A model generated the notes under the pieces. The model ran no database searches. It was not told the DNA's origin and was given only the letters and a program-made list of their open reading frames with translations. A DNA stretch of 64,000 nt. It comes from Nocardioides sp. SLBN-35. Its GTDB lineage: Bacteria; Actinomycetota; Actinomycetes; Propionibacteriales; Nocardioidaceae. The translations under genes and the position numbers were made by a program. The stretch covers positions 4,836,001 through 4,900,000 of the forward strand of contig NZ_VFNU01000001.1 of NCBI RefSeq assembly GCF_006715725.1, written 5' to 3'. This document shows, piece after piece, positions 49,589 to 58,066 of this stretch; the first letter of the stretch is position 1; every line of letters starts with the position of its first letter.

Positions 49589-51046
49589 TCACGCCGGCTC
49601 CGCGACGGTCTTCGTCTCCAGGTACTCCTCGAACCCGGCGACGCCCATCTCCCGGCCGATGCCGGACTGCTTGTACCCGCCGAACGGCGCGTCCGGGCTG
49701 AACCACACGCCACCGTTGACGGCGAGGGTGCCGGTGCGGATCCGTGCCGCCACGGCCTTCGCCCGGTCCAGCGAGGCGGAGTCGACCGAGCCCGAGAGCC
49801 CGTACGCCGAGTCGTTGGCGATCCGCACCGCGTCGTCGTCGCCGTCGTGCGCGATGACCACCAGCACCGGCCCGAAGATCTCCTCCTGCGCCAGACGTGA
49901 GGAGTTGTCGAGGCCGGCGACGACGGTGGGCTGCACCCAGAAGCCGTCCTGGTCGATGACCGATCCGCCGGTGGCGAAGGTGCCGCCCTCCTCCAGCGCG
50001 ATCGAGAAGTATGCCGCCACCCGGTCGCGCTGCACGGCGGAGATCACCGGGCCGCAGATCGCCCCCGGGTCCTGCGGATCGCGCGCACCGATCGACTCCA
50101 TCGTCGACGCCGCGACTGCGACCGCCTCGTCGTAGCGGTCGCGCGGCACGATCAGCCGGGTCGTGATCGCACAGCCCTGGCCGGCATGGATGCACGCGGC
50201 GAACGCCGTACCTCCCGCCACGGCGGCGACGTCGGCGTCGTCGAGGGCGATCGCGGCGGACTTGCCGCCGAGCTCGAGGAAGACCTTCTTCACGGTGGGC
50301 GCGGCGGCCGCCATGATCGCCTTCCCGACCGCCGTGGAGCCGGTGAACGACACCATGTCGATGCGGGGATCGGTCGAGAGCACCGACGCGACCTCGTTGG
50401 AGCGCGGCGTGACGACGTTGAGGACGCCCGGCGGGAGGTCGGTGTGCTCGGCGGCGAGCCGGCCCAGCTCGGCCGCCACCCACGGGGTGTCGGGCGCGGG
50501 CTTGAGGACGACCGTGCACCCGGCGGCCAGCGCCGGGCCGACCTTCGCGAGGTTGATCTGGGTGGGGACGTTCCACGGCGTGATCGCGGCGACGACGCCG
50601 ACCGGCTCGCGGTGGACGGTCCGGCGCGAAGGGATCCCCATCGGCGAGGCGACCCCCAGGTCGGTCGAGAACGCGTAGGACTCCAGCAGGTCGGTGACCC
50701 ACTTCAACCCGTCCACGGGTACGTCGAAGCCGGCCGCGCCCATCATGAAGCCCGGCATCCCGACCTCGGCCGTCGTCAGGGCCCGGAAGGCGTCGGCGTC
50801 CTCGAGCAGCGCCGCGTGCAGCTGGCGCAGGCAGCGCACCCGCAGCTCGCGGTCGGTCGACCAGGTCGACTCGTCGAAGGCGCGGCGGGCGGCGGCGATC
50901 GCGGCGTCGACGTCGGCCGCCGTACCGTCGGGTGCGACGCCGATCTCCTGTCCTGTCGCGGGATTCACGATCGGGTACGTCGCCCCGGACGACGCTGCGA
51001 CCAGCTTGCCGTCGATCAGCTGCTGAGCAGCGGGGGGCAGCGTCAC
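49589..51046 (-). CDS. Aldehyde dehydrogenase
   Basis: A 485-aa NAD(P)-dependent enzyme. Motifs: EPVGVVAAITPWNVPTQINL, SFTGSTAVGKAIM, catalytic Glu in FLELGGKSAAI and catalytic Cys in HAGQGCAITTRL, and EEIFGPVLVV. The GTG start overlaps the preceding NTF2-like stop by 4. Equivalent by position to mycobacterial aldA (Rv0768). The substrate is probably a hydrophobic aldehyde made by the P450s, but this is inference. Confidence 0.9.
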   Translation of the reverse strand: MTLPPAAQQLIDGKLVAASSGATYPIVNPATGQEIGVAPDGTAADVDAAIAAARRAFDESTWSTDRELRVRCLRQLHAALLEDADAFRALTTAEVGMPGFMMGAAGFDVPVDGLKWVTDLLESYAFSTDLGVASPMGIPSRRTVHREPVGVVAAITPWNVPTQINLAKVGPALAAGCTVVLKPAPDTPWVAAELGRLAAEHTDLPPGVLNVVTPRSNEVASVLSTDPRIDMVSFTGSTAVGKAIMAAAAPTVKKVFLELGGKSAAIALDDADVAAVAGGTAFAACIHAGQGCAITTRLIVPRDRYDEAVAVAASTMESIGARDPQDPGAICGPVISAVQRDRVAAYFSIALEEGGTFATGGSVIDQDGFWVQPTVVAGLDNSSRLAQEEIFGPVLVVIAHDGDDDAVRIANDSAYGLSGSVDSASLDRAKAVAARIRTGTLAVNGGVWFSPDAPFGGYKQSGIGREMGVAGFEEYLETKTVAEPA

Positions 51047-51660
51047 GAGACCGGCTCCTGCGTCACGTAGTCGCCGCGCTCCACCGGCGGCGGCCAGACG
51101 GTCGAGGGCAGGTCCTTGCGGCGGTAGTGACCGGGCACGTCGTGGCCGGTCACCGACATCCGCTTGAGCAGGGTGTCGGGCGCCTTGCCGGCCTCGATGA
51201 TCGACAAGAAGGTGTGCGCGGTCGAGGGCATGTCGAACCAGTCGCGCTGCCAGGCGATCTTGACCTGCCCGGCGTCCGCGCCGGAGGTCTGGCGCTCCAC
51301 GCCGAACCAGGAGCCGCCGATCCCGAGGATCTCGTACTCGTCGCCGTTGTCGTCGAGGATGCCGGAGCGCTGCTTCCAGAAGCCCACGATCATCGACTTC
51401 TGCTCGTCGATGACGGTGCAGACGTAGTCGTAGTGCCAGCCGTCGAGGCCGTCCATCTCGATGCCGATCGCCCAGTCCCGGATCTGGTCGCGGCCGACGG
51501 CCATGAAGTGCTCGTCGTGCGAGTACATCCAGCCGTAGGTCGCGTCCTGCGCGAACCACTCGGCCATCACCCGCCAGTCGCCGCTCTGCTCGGCCTCCCG
51601 GTTGATCTGCAGCCAGGAGTCCCAGAACTCCTCGATCTCGGCCCGCGTCAGGTCACTCAT
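51043..51660 (-). CDS. SnoaL/NTF2-like fold protein
   Basis: A 205-aa protein with the cone-shaped alpha+beta fold: EEFWDSWLQINREAEQSGDW, FAQDATYGWMYSHDEHFMAV, GRDQIRDWAI, then aromatic strands (GWHYDYVCTVIDEQ). Such proteins act as isomerases, dehydratases or binding subunits for steroid-like ligands. Coupled with ferredoxin upstream (one base apart) and ALDH downstream. The C-terminal 50 residues are an extra tail ending PPPVERGDYVTQEPVS. Confidence 0.75.
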   Translation of the reverse strand: MSDLTRAEIEEFWDSWLQINREAEQSGDWRVMAEWFAQDATYGWMYSHDEHFMAVGRDQIRDWAIGIEMDGLDGWHYDYVCTVIDEQKSMIVGFWKQRSGILDDNGDEYEILGIGGSWFGVERQTSGADAGQVKIAWQRDWFDMPSTAHTFLSIIEAGKAPDTLLKRMSVTGHDVPGHYRRKDLPSTVWPPPVERGDYVTQEPVS

Positions 51661-51661
51661 G

Positions 51662-51859
51662 TCAGTCCTCTTCGATCGAAAGGGCGAAAGCAGGGCAGTA
51701 CTTCACGGCGGTGGCGACATCGGTACGACGGTCCTCGGCGGGGTGCGGGTCGAGCAGCGTGACGACGTCGGCGTCGTCGTCGAACCCGAACACGTCCGGG
51801 GCCTCGCCCTGGCAGAGCTGGTGCCCCTGGCACAGGCCGGTGTCGGCGACGACCCTCAT
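51662..51859 (-). CDS. [3Fe-4S] ferredoxin for the P450 system
   Basis: A 65-aa ferredoxin. Cysteine pattern ADTGLCQGHQLCQGEAPDVF and KYCPAFAL is that of single-cluster P450 redox partners. Its ATG overlaps the CYP51 stop by 4 bases. Equivalent of mycobacterial Rv0763c, which donates electrons to CYP51. Confidence 0.92.
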   Translation of the reverse strand: MRVVADTGLCQGHQLCQGEAPDVFGFDDDADVVTLLDPHPAEDRRTDVATAVKYCPAFALSIEED

Positions 51860-53238
51860 CGCGACGCCCGACGGCGGTAGCGGACCCGGGCGGGCTGGGC
51901 GAGCTGGATGACCATCTTCGTGAAGTCGTCGCGGTAGGAGTCCAGCTCCTGCACCGGCTCGAAGGTGAAGTCGCGCAGGATGACGGAGAAGATCGCCTTC
52001 ATCTGCATCATCGCGAAGGCGTTGCCGACGCAGCGGTGCTTGCCGGCGCCGAACGGGATCCAGGTCCAGCGGTTCTGCAGGTCCTCCTGGCGCGGGTCGA
52101 CGTACCGCCCCGGGTCGAAGGAGTCGGCCTTCGGGAAGTCCGCCTCGATCCGGTTCGACACCCGCGGCGAGGCCGCGAGCACCGTGCCGGCCGGGATGGT
52201 GCGACCGAGCAGGTCGAAGTCCTCCTGCACGAGCCGCATCAGGATGACCAGCGGCGGGTGCAGCCGCAGGGTCTCCTTGAGCGCCGCCTCCAGCACCGGG
52301 ATCGACCGCAGTGCCTGGAACGAGACCTCGGACCCGTCGGCGTAGAGCGCGTCCAGCTCGGCGACGACGTCGTCCATCACGGTGGGGTTGCGGAGCAGCT
52401 CGATCATCGCCCAGGAGGCCGTGCCCGACGAGGTGTGGTGGCCGGCGAACATCATCGAGATGAAGATGCCGGTGACCATCTCGGCGTCGTACCCCACCGC
52501 GATGAGGACGTCGAGCAGATCCCTGTCCTGCTTGGGGATCTCACCTCCCATCGACTCGGCCCGGGCGATCCGCGCGGCGATGATCGCCTGCACCTTCGCG
52601 ACCAGCTCCTCGCGGGCCTCGTCGCGGATCCGGAAGCTGTCGATGTCGGCGTACGGGTCGACGTACGCGATGGCGTCGGTGCCGTGCTCGAGGCGGTGGT
52701 AGACCTCGGCGAACGACCCGTCGAGCTGGTCGCGGAAGGGCTTGCCGATCAGGCACGACGAGGTCGTGTAGATGGTCAGCTCGGCGAAGAAGTCGAGCAG
52801 GTCGATCTCGCCCTCGTCACCCCAGTCGGCCACCATGCGGCGGATCTCGGCCTCGATCGTCTGCGCGTGCCCACGCATCATGTCGCCGCGCAGGGCCTGG
52901 TTCTTGAGCATCTGCTGGCGCTCTTCGGGAGAGGCGTCGAAGACCACGCCCTTGCCGAAGATCGGGGTCATGAACGGGTACGCCGCCGCCTGGTCGAGCA
53001 CGTCGTCGGGCGCCCGGAAGAAGGCCTCGTTCGCCTCGGCGCCGGTGACGAGCACGACGTTCTTGTCGGCGAGCCGGAACCGGCCGACGTCGCCGCACTC
53101 CTCGCGCACCCGGTGGAACAGGGCGATCGGGTCGACCCGCATCTCGGGGAGGTGGCCGGTGCCCTTGATGATCGCGGGTACGTCGGCGCCCTGGTCGTCC
53201 AGGACGGTCGAGACCTCGGGGATGTCGGCGAGGGTCAC
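51856..53238 (-). CDS. cyp51: Cytochrome P450 CYP51 (sterol 14-alpha-demethylase type)
   Basis: A 460-aa P450 with strong similarity to M. tuberculosis CYP51: AAAYPFMTPIFGKGVVFDAS, EIDLLDFFAELTIYTTSSCL, SMMFAGHHTSSGTASW, KETLRLHPPLVILMR and the heme loop FGAGKHRCVGNAFA. CYP51 removes the 14-alpha-methyl group of lanosterol-like sterols; the physiological substrate in non-sterol-making bacteria is unknown. The GTG start overlaps the SDR stop (GTGA). It lies beside its ferredoxin. Confidence 0.95.
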   Translation of the reverse strand: MTLADIPEVSTVLDDQGADVPAIIKGTGHLPEMRVDPIALFHRVREECGDVGRFRLADKNVVLVTGAEANEAFFRAPDDVLDQAAAYPFMTPIFGKGVVFDASPEERQQMLKNQALRGDMMRGHAQTIEAEIRRMVADWGDEGEIDLLDFFAELTIYTTSSCLIGKPFRDQLDGSFAEVYHRLEHGTDAIAYVDPYADIDSFRIRDEAREELVAKVQAIIAARIARAESMGGEIPKQDRDLLDVLIAVGYDAEMVTGIFISMMFAGHHTSSGTASWAMIELLRNPTVMDDVVAELDALYADGSEVSFQALRSIPVLEAALKETLRLHPPLVILMRLVQEDFDLLGRTIPAGTVLAASPRVSNRIEADFPKADSFDPGRYVDPRQEDLQNRWTWIPFGAGKHRCVGNAFAMMQMKAIFSVILRDFTFEPVQELDSYRDDFTKMVIQLAQPARVRYRRRASR

Positions 53239-54020
53239 TTCTTCTCCAGGGGCGCTTCGGGGTTCACGTCGACGGGGCTCAGGTGCACGCCGCGGGGCGC
53301 GCTGACGACCGTCGTGATGGCGTCGGCGATCGCGGTGGCCTTGAGGAAGTGGGAGTGGCGGGCATGGCCCCACCTCACCCACTCGGTGAGGACCTTCGCG
53401 CCGGCCTCGGCGTCCCAGTCGGAGCCCATCTCCGACCAGGTCGGTCCGGGCCGCACGACCGAGGCCCGGACGCCGGAGCCCTCGAGCTCCATCTGCAGCG
53501 CCTCGACCAGCCCCTCCAGCCCGGACTTCGTGGCGCTGTAGCCGCGCATGAACGGCCGCGCACGCAGGGCGGTGTCGGAGGAGACGAAGACGAGGTCGCC
53601 GCGCTGGCGCTCGACCATCCCGGCTCCGAAGGCGCGGACCAGGCGGTGCGCGCCGAGCACGTTGACGTCGAACTCGGCCGCGAGCTGGTCGGTCGTCGCG
53701 TCGAGGATCGAGCCGGGGGCGAGCAGGCCGGCGTTGCTGACCACGACCTCGATGTCGCCGAGCGCCGCCGTCGCCGCGGCGGCGAACTTCTCGACCGACT
53801 CGGTCGACGCCACGTCGAGCGGGTGCACGAAGGCCTCGCCGCCGTCGCCGCGGATCTCCGAGGCCAGCTCCTCGAGCCGGTCGACGCGACGGGCACCGAG
53901 CGCGACCGGGAAGCCGGCCGTCGCGAGGGCGCGGGCGGTCGCGGCGCCGATGCCGGAGGACGCGCCGGCGATCACGGCGGGGCGGCGGTCGGGGTGGACG
54001 GGCTTGCGTGAGGCAGCCAT
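53235..54020 (-). CDS. SDR-family oxidoreductase of the cyp51 cluster
   Basis: A 261-aa enzyme: AVIAGASSGIGAATARAL, LGARRVDRL, SNAGLL, SSDTALRARPFMRGYSATKS. The catalytic Tyr-x-x-x-Lys is YSATK. ATGA overlaps link it to CYP123-like upstream and CYP51 downstream. Positional match to Rv0765c. Confidence 0.9.
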   Translation of the reverse strand: MAASRKPVHPDRRPAVIAGASSGIGAATARALATAGFPVALGARRVDRLEELASEIRGDGGEAFVHPLDVASTESVEKFAAAATAALGDIEVVVSNAGLLAPGSILDATTDQLAAEFDVNVLGAHRLVRAFGAGMVERQRGDLVFVSSDTALRARPFMRGYSATKSGLEGLVEALQMELEGSGVRASVVRPGPTWSEMGSDWDAEAGAKVLTEWVRWGHARHSHFLKATAIADAITTVVSAPRGVHLSPVDVNPEAPLEKK

Positions 54021-55276
54021 CACGCGCCCCTCTCGACGAACGTGACGGGCAGCGAGGCGAAGCCCCGCACGCTGGTGGAGTGCACCCGGACCGCGCGGTC
54101 GGCGTGCACCTCGAGGTCGGCGACCCGTCGTACCAGCTCCTCGAGCACCACCCGGGCCTCGAGCCGCGCCAGGTTGGCGCCGAGGCAGAAGTGCCGGCCG
54201 GTGCCGAAGCTCAGGATCTGCGACAGCTCGGCCTTCTCGCGGCCGATGTCGAAGACGGTCGGGTCGGTGAACACCCGCTCGTCGCGGTTGGCGCTGCCCA
54301 GCAGCACCAGGGCCTTCGAGCCACCGGGGATCAGCACGCCGCCGACCTCGACGTCCTCCACGACGTAGCGCGCCAGCATCTGGCTGGACGTGTCGTGGCG
54401 CAGCGTCTCCTCGATCCACGCCGGCACCAGCGCAGGATCCGCGAGGACCTGCGCCTTCTGCGCCGGGCTCGCGGAGAGGTGGAGGAGCGCGTTGCCGAGC
54501 AGCTTGGTGGTCGTCTCGTTGCCGGCCACCACCATGAGGAACAGGAACGCCATGATCTCGCCGTCACTGAGCCGGTCGCCGTCGACCTCGGCCGCGACCA
54601 GGGCCGAGGTGAGGTCCGCGGTCGGCGCCTTGCGGCGCTGGGCGACCATCTCGCCGTAGTAGCCGAAGAGCGCGAAGGAGGCCTCCACGCCGGCCTGCGG
54701 TACGTCGCGCACGCCGTCCTCGCGGTGCACGACCAGGTCGGCGAGTCGTCGTACCTCGTCGCGGTCGGCCACCGGGACGCCCATCAGCTCGGAGATGACG
54801 TCCATCGGGAGCTTGCCTGCGAAGTCGGCGATCCAGTCGGCCTCGCCGTGCTCGGCGTTGGCGGCGAGCGTGCGCGCGAGGTAGCGCTCGGTCAGCGCCT
54901 GCACCTGCGGCGTCAGCTCGCGGACCCGGCGCGGGGTGAAGGCGGCGGAGACCAGCTTGCGGATCCGTGACTGCTCGGCGCCGTCGAGGCCGAGGAAGCT
55001 CATCACCCGGTGCGCCTCGGAGTTCCACGCCGACGCGTCGAGGGAGACGCCCATCCGGTTGGAGAAGACCTCGTCGTTGCGCAGCACGTCGAAGACGTCC
55101 TGGTGGCGCGAGACCACCCAGATGTCGTCGGCCGCCGCGTGGAAGACGGGCGCCTCCTCGCGCAGGCGCTGGTAGGTCGGGTAGGGGTCGTCCTGGAAGG
55201 CGTAGTCGTAGGGGTCGAAGACCAGCGGGGCGCCGGTGGTCGACCGGTCGCCGGTGGTTGATCCTGTCGAAACCAT
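54020..55276 (-). CDS. Cytochrome P450, CYP123-like
   Basis: A 418-aa P450: FDPYDYAFQDDPYPTYQRLR, DWIADFAGKLPMDVISELMG, FLFLMVVAGNETTTKLLGNA, EETLRHDTSSQMLAR and the heme loop FGTGRHFCLGANLAR. These match mycobacterial CYP123 (Rv0766c). The first dozen residues (MVSTGSTTGDRSTTGA) are encoded by a REP-like sequence. The ATG overlaps the TetR stop as ATGA. Substrate unknown. Confidence 0.9.
   Translation of the reverse strand: MVSTGSTTGDRSTTGAPLVFDPYDYAFQDDPYPTYQRLREEAPVFHAAADDIWVVSRHQDVFDVLRNDEVFSNRMGVSLDASAWNSEAHRVMSFLGLDGAEQSRIRKLVSAAFTPRRVRELTPQVQALTERYLARTLAANAEHGEADWIADFAGKLPMDVISELMGVPVADRDEVRRLADLVVHREDGVRDVPQAGVEASFALFGYYGEMVAQRRKAPTADLTSALVAAEVDGDRLSDGEIMAFLFLMVVAGNETTTKLLGNALLHLSASPAQKAQVLADPALVPAWIEETLRHDTSSQMLARYVVEDVEVGGVLIPGGSKALVLLGSANRDERVFTDPTVFDIGREKAELSQILSFGTGRHFCLGANLARLEARVVLEELVRRVADLEVHADRAVRVHSTSVRGFASLPVTFVERGA
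55251..55274. repeat. REP-like half-element at the CYP123-like start
   Basis: CCGGTGGTTGATCCTGTCGA followed by AACC matches the other end type of the GGTTTCGA REP family. It encodes the first residues of the P450 and touches its start codon. Confidence 0.45.
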
Positions 55277-55830
55277 CAGTTGCCTCGCATGATCACGTCG
55301 ACGGCGGCGACCAGCCGCTCGGCGATCTGGTCGTAGGTCATCAGTCCCATCCCGGCCTGGAGCAGCGCCCCGGAGAAGGTCAGCACCAGCACCTCGAGGA
55401 CATCGGGGTCGGCCTCGTCCCCGAGCGCGGCCTCGAAGCGGGACAGGAACTCCGCGCCGATCCGCAGCCGCAGCCGCGCGACGTCGGGGTCGGTGCCGAG
55501 CAGGGCCGGGGTCACCGCCGCAGCCAGCTCGGGCTCCTCGACGATCCGCGCGGTGAGCGCCCGCATCGTGGCCTGGAGCCGCTGGGTCGCCGTACCTGCG
55601 GCGATCTGGGCGATCTCCGTTGCCGTCAGGTGACGCCAGAAGAGCTCGGCGAAGAGGTGGTTCTTGGAGGCGAGGTAGGTGTATGCGGTCGCCGGGGAGA
55701 CCCCCGCCCGCTGGGCGACCGTGCGGACCGTCAACGCCTCGTGGCCGACCGCCCGCAGCTCCTCGAGCCCGGCGGCCAGCAGCCTCTCCACCGTCTCGGC
55801 CTGCCGGGGGTTCAACCCCTGGCGTGGCAT
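55276..55830 (-). CDS. TetR-family regulator of the cyp51 operon
   Basis: A 184-aa repressor (ATG at 55828-55830; a GTG seven codons upstream is possible). HTH: LTVRTVAQRAGVSPATAYTY and ASKNHLFAELFWRHL. The C-terminal ligand domain is helical. First gene of the operon, with a TGGACA-CA-TGTCCA palindrome 14 bases upstream that overlaps the alternative start. Equivalent by position to Rv0767c. Probably represses its own operon and maybe the divergent oxidoreductase. Confidence 0.87.
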   Translation of the reverse strand: MPRQGLNPRQAETVERLLAAGLEELRAVGHEALTVRTVAQRAGVSPATAYTYLASKNHLFAELFWRHLTATEIAQIAAGTATQRLQATMRALTARIVEEPELAAAVTPALLGTDPDVARLRLRIGAEFLSRFEAALGDEADPDVLEVLVLTFSGALLQAGMGLMTYDQIAERLVAAVDVIMRGN

Positions 55831-55844
55831 CTCGAACACCTGAC

Positions 55845-55858
55845 TGGACACATGTCCA
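55845..55858. promoter_or_regulatory. TetR-type operator upstream of the cyp51 operon
   Basis: TGGACACATGTCCA has perfect 6-bp arms. Its position just before the preferred TetR start fits autoregulation. It is distinct from the KstR-like box at 55896. Confidence 0.6.
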
Positions 55859-55895
55859 ACATAGGAGACGCATCCGTCGGGCGCAAGACATTTCT

Positions 55896-55909
55896 TAGAA
55901 CTCGTTCTA
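55896..55909. promoter_or_regulatory. KstR-like box
   Basis: TAGAACTCGTTCTA matches the KstR consensus TnnAACnnGTTnnA at every defined position. KstR controls cholesterol catabolism in mycobacteria and rhodococci (established). The box lies four bases before the start of the divergent F420-type oxidoreductase. Confidence 0.6.
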
Positions 55910-55913
55910 GTTT

Positions 55914-56765
55914 GTGAGCATGCGCAACGGGATCGTCCTCTTCACCTCCGACCGCGGCATCACGCCGGCCCGACTGGCCCAGGCGGCCGAGGAGCGGGGC
56001 TTCGACACGATCTACGTGCCCGAGCACACCCACATCCCGGTCCGTCGCGACGCGCTCCACCCGACCGGCGGCGAGGAACTGCCCGACGACCGCTACCTGC
56101 GCACCCTCGACCCGTGGGTCTCGCTCGCGACCTGCGCGGCGGTCACCACCCGGATCGGCCTGTCCACGGCCGTCTCGCTGCCCGTCGAGTCCGACCCGAT
56201 CACCCTCGCCAAGACGCTCGCGACCCTCGACCACCTCTCCGGCGGCCGGGTCACCGTCGGCGCCGGCTTCGGCTGGAACACCGACGAGCTCACCGACCAC
56301 CACGTGCCCGCCGCGAAGCGCCGCACCGTGCTGGCGGAGTACCTCGGCGCGATGCGGGCGCTGTGGACGCAGGACGAGGCGTCGTACGACGGCGAGTTCG
56401 TCTCGTTCGGCCCGAGCTGGGCCTACCCGAAGCCCCCGCAGGGCCGGATCCCGGTCATCATCGGCGCCGGCGCCGGACCGAAGACGATGAAGTGGATCGC
56501 CACCCACGCCGACGGCTGGATGACCACGCCGACCTCGACCGACGTCGCCGCTAGCGCCGGCCTGCTGCGCAAGGAGTGGGCCGAGGCCGGTCGTGAGGGC
56601 GAGCCCGACGTCCGGGTGCTGGTCGCGAAGCGGCCCACGGAGGAGGACTTCGCCGACTGGATGGCCGCCGGCGCGTCCGAGCTGATCTGGGGCGTGCCCG
56701 ACTCCGACGAGTCCGCCGTGCTGACCTACCTCGACAAGATGGCCGCCCGGCTGGGTCTCGTATGA
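55914..56765 (+). CDS. LLM-class F420-dependent oxidoreductase
   Basis: A 283-aa luciferase-like TIM-barrel protein: TIYVPEHTHIPV, TRIGLSTAVSLPVESDPITL, VTVGAGFGWNTDELTDH and PQGRIPVIIGAGAGPKTMKW. Many mycobacterial relatives use F420. The GTG or the ATG two codons later may start it. It is divergent from the cyp51 operon, and its stop overlaps the next gene (ATGA). A KstR-like box precedes it. Confidence 0.87.
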   Translation: MSMRNGIVLFTSDRGITPARLAQAAEERGFDTIYVPEHTHIPVRRDALHPTGGEELPDDRYLRTLDPWVSLATCAAVTTRIGLSTAVSLPVESDPITLAKTLATLDHLSGGRVTVGAGFGWNTDELTDHHVPAAKRRTVLAEYLGAMRALWTQDEASYDGEFVSFGPSWAYPKPPQGRIPVIIGAGAGPKTMKWIATHADGWMTTPTSTDVAASAGLLRKEWAEAGREGEPDVRVLVAKRPTEEDFADWMAAGASELIWGVPDSDESAVLTYLDKMAARLGLV

Positions 56766-58060
56766 ACGGCACCCCATTCGATTTGGTCCCCGAACCGGGC
56801 AAATCGCAGCCGATTCGTATGGGGTGCAGCCGGTACGCCGAGCTGAGCCGCGCCGAGCTGGCGACACTGGTTCCCGAGCTGCTGCTCATGGGCCAGCTGA
56901 TCGACCGCTCCGGCATGGCGTGGTGCATCGCGGCCTTCGGGCGCGAGGAGATGCTGCAGGTCGCGATCGAGGAGTGGGCGGCCGCCTCGCCCATCTACAC
57001 GCGGCGGATGCAGCAGGCGCTGGGGTACGCGCCCGCCGTACCCGGGCAGGGCGACGTGGTCACCATCTTCAAGGGCCTGCAGCTCGACATCGGCGCTCCG
57101 CCGCAGTTCATGGACTTCCGCTACACCGTGCACGACCCGTGGCACGGTGAGTTCCGGCTCGACCACTGCGGCGCGCTGGTCGACGTGGAGCCGATGGGCG
57201 CCGACTACGTGCGGGGCATGTGTCACGACATCGAGGATCCGACCTTCGACGCCACCGCCATCGCCACCAACCCGCACGCCCAGGTCCGTCCGATCCACCG
57301 GCCGCCGCGCGTGCCCGCCGACCGCAGCCCGCACTGCGCCTGGACCGTGACGATCGACCCCGCCTTCCCCGAGCCGACGCCGGTGCCGGCGCTGGCCGTC
57401 AACGAGCGCTCCCGGGCCGCGCTGCTCGAGCTCGCGCCGATCGACCCCTCCGACGACGGCCTCGCCGGCTACGCCGGACCATTGCTGTCGGACGTCGACT
57501 TCGCCGCGTTCTCGCACTCCGCGCTGGTCCGGATCGCCGACGAGGTCTGCCTGCAGATGCACCTGCTGGACCGGGGCTTCGCCCTCGCGGTGGCCGAGCG
57601 CGTGGAGACCGACGCCGAGCTGCTCAAGCTGCGCCGCAAGCAGCTCACCGGCATCGCCGGCATCGGCGCCGAGCGGCTGGCCCGCGCCCTCGACCTGCCT
57701 CGCGACGCCGCCGGCGCTCTGCGCGCGATCTGGCTGCACCCGCTGCTCAACCCGGCGGCGTACGTCGCCGCGTCCGCCGACGCGGCCGCGATCACCGTCG
57801 CCCCCGGACCTGCCGACGAGGACGCGGCCTGGATCTCCCTGTGCGGCCCCGACTGGCCCGACGCGCTCCGGGCGATCGCCGGCGCCGTCGACCCCCACCT
57901 CGACGCCCGGGTCACCGCGTCGCCGCGCGGCGGGTGGCAGGTCGAGGTCGTCGCAGGCGAGGAGCGCCCCGAGGCCGAGGAGGTCGCGGTCACCCGGTTC
58001 AGCACGGGTGCGTCGTTCGTGTTCGAGCCGCGCAGGTCGATCCCGATCACCCCGGTCTGA
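56762..58060 (+). CDS. Conserved protein of unknown function
   Basis: A 432-aa cytosolic protein coupled to the LLM oxidoreductase by ATGA. Conserved-looking segments are FMDFRYTVHDPWHGEFRLDH, CGALVDVEP, VRGMCHDIEDPTFDATA and a His/Pro-rich stretch (HRPPRVP..SPHCAW). The many Cys/His residues could bind a metal. The C-terminal half is Ala-rich. I do not recognise a characterised family. By context it may join the sterol- or terpenoid-related functions of the cluster. Confidence 0.7.
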   Translation: MNGTPFDLVPEPGKSQPIRMGCSRYAELSRAELATLVPELLLMGQLIDRSGMAWCIAAFGREEMLQVAIEEWAAASPIYTRRMQQALGYAPAVPGQGDVVTIFKGLQLDIGAPPQFMDFRYTVHDPWHGEFRLDHCGALVDVEPMGADYVRGMCHDIEDPTFDATAIATNPHAQVRPIHRPPRVPADRSPHCAWTVTIDPAFPEPTPVPALAVNERSRAALLELAPIDPSDDGLAGYAGPLLSDVDFAAFSHSALVRIADEVCLQMHLLDRGFALAVAERVETDAELLKLRRKQLTGIAGIGAERLARALDLPRDAAGALRAIWLHPLLNPAAYVAASADAAAITVAPGPADEDAAWISLCGPDWPDALRAIAGAVDPHLDARVTASPRGGWQVEVVAGEERPEAEEVAVTRFSTGASFVFEPRRSIPITPV

Positions 58061-58066
58061 GGCGAC

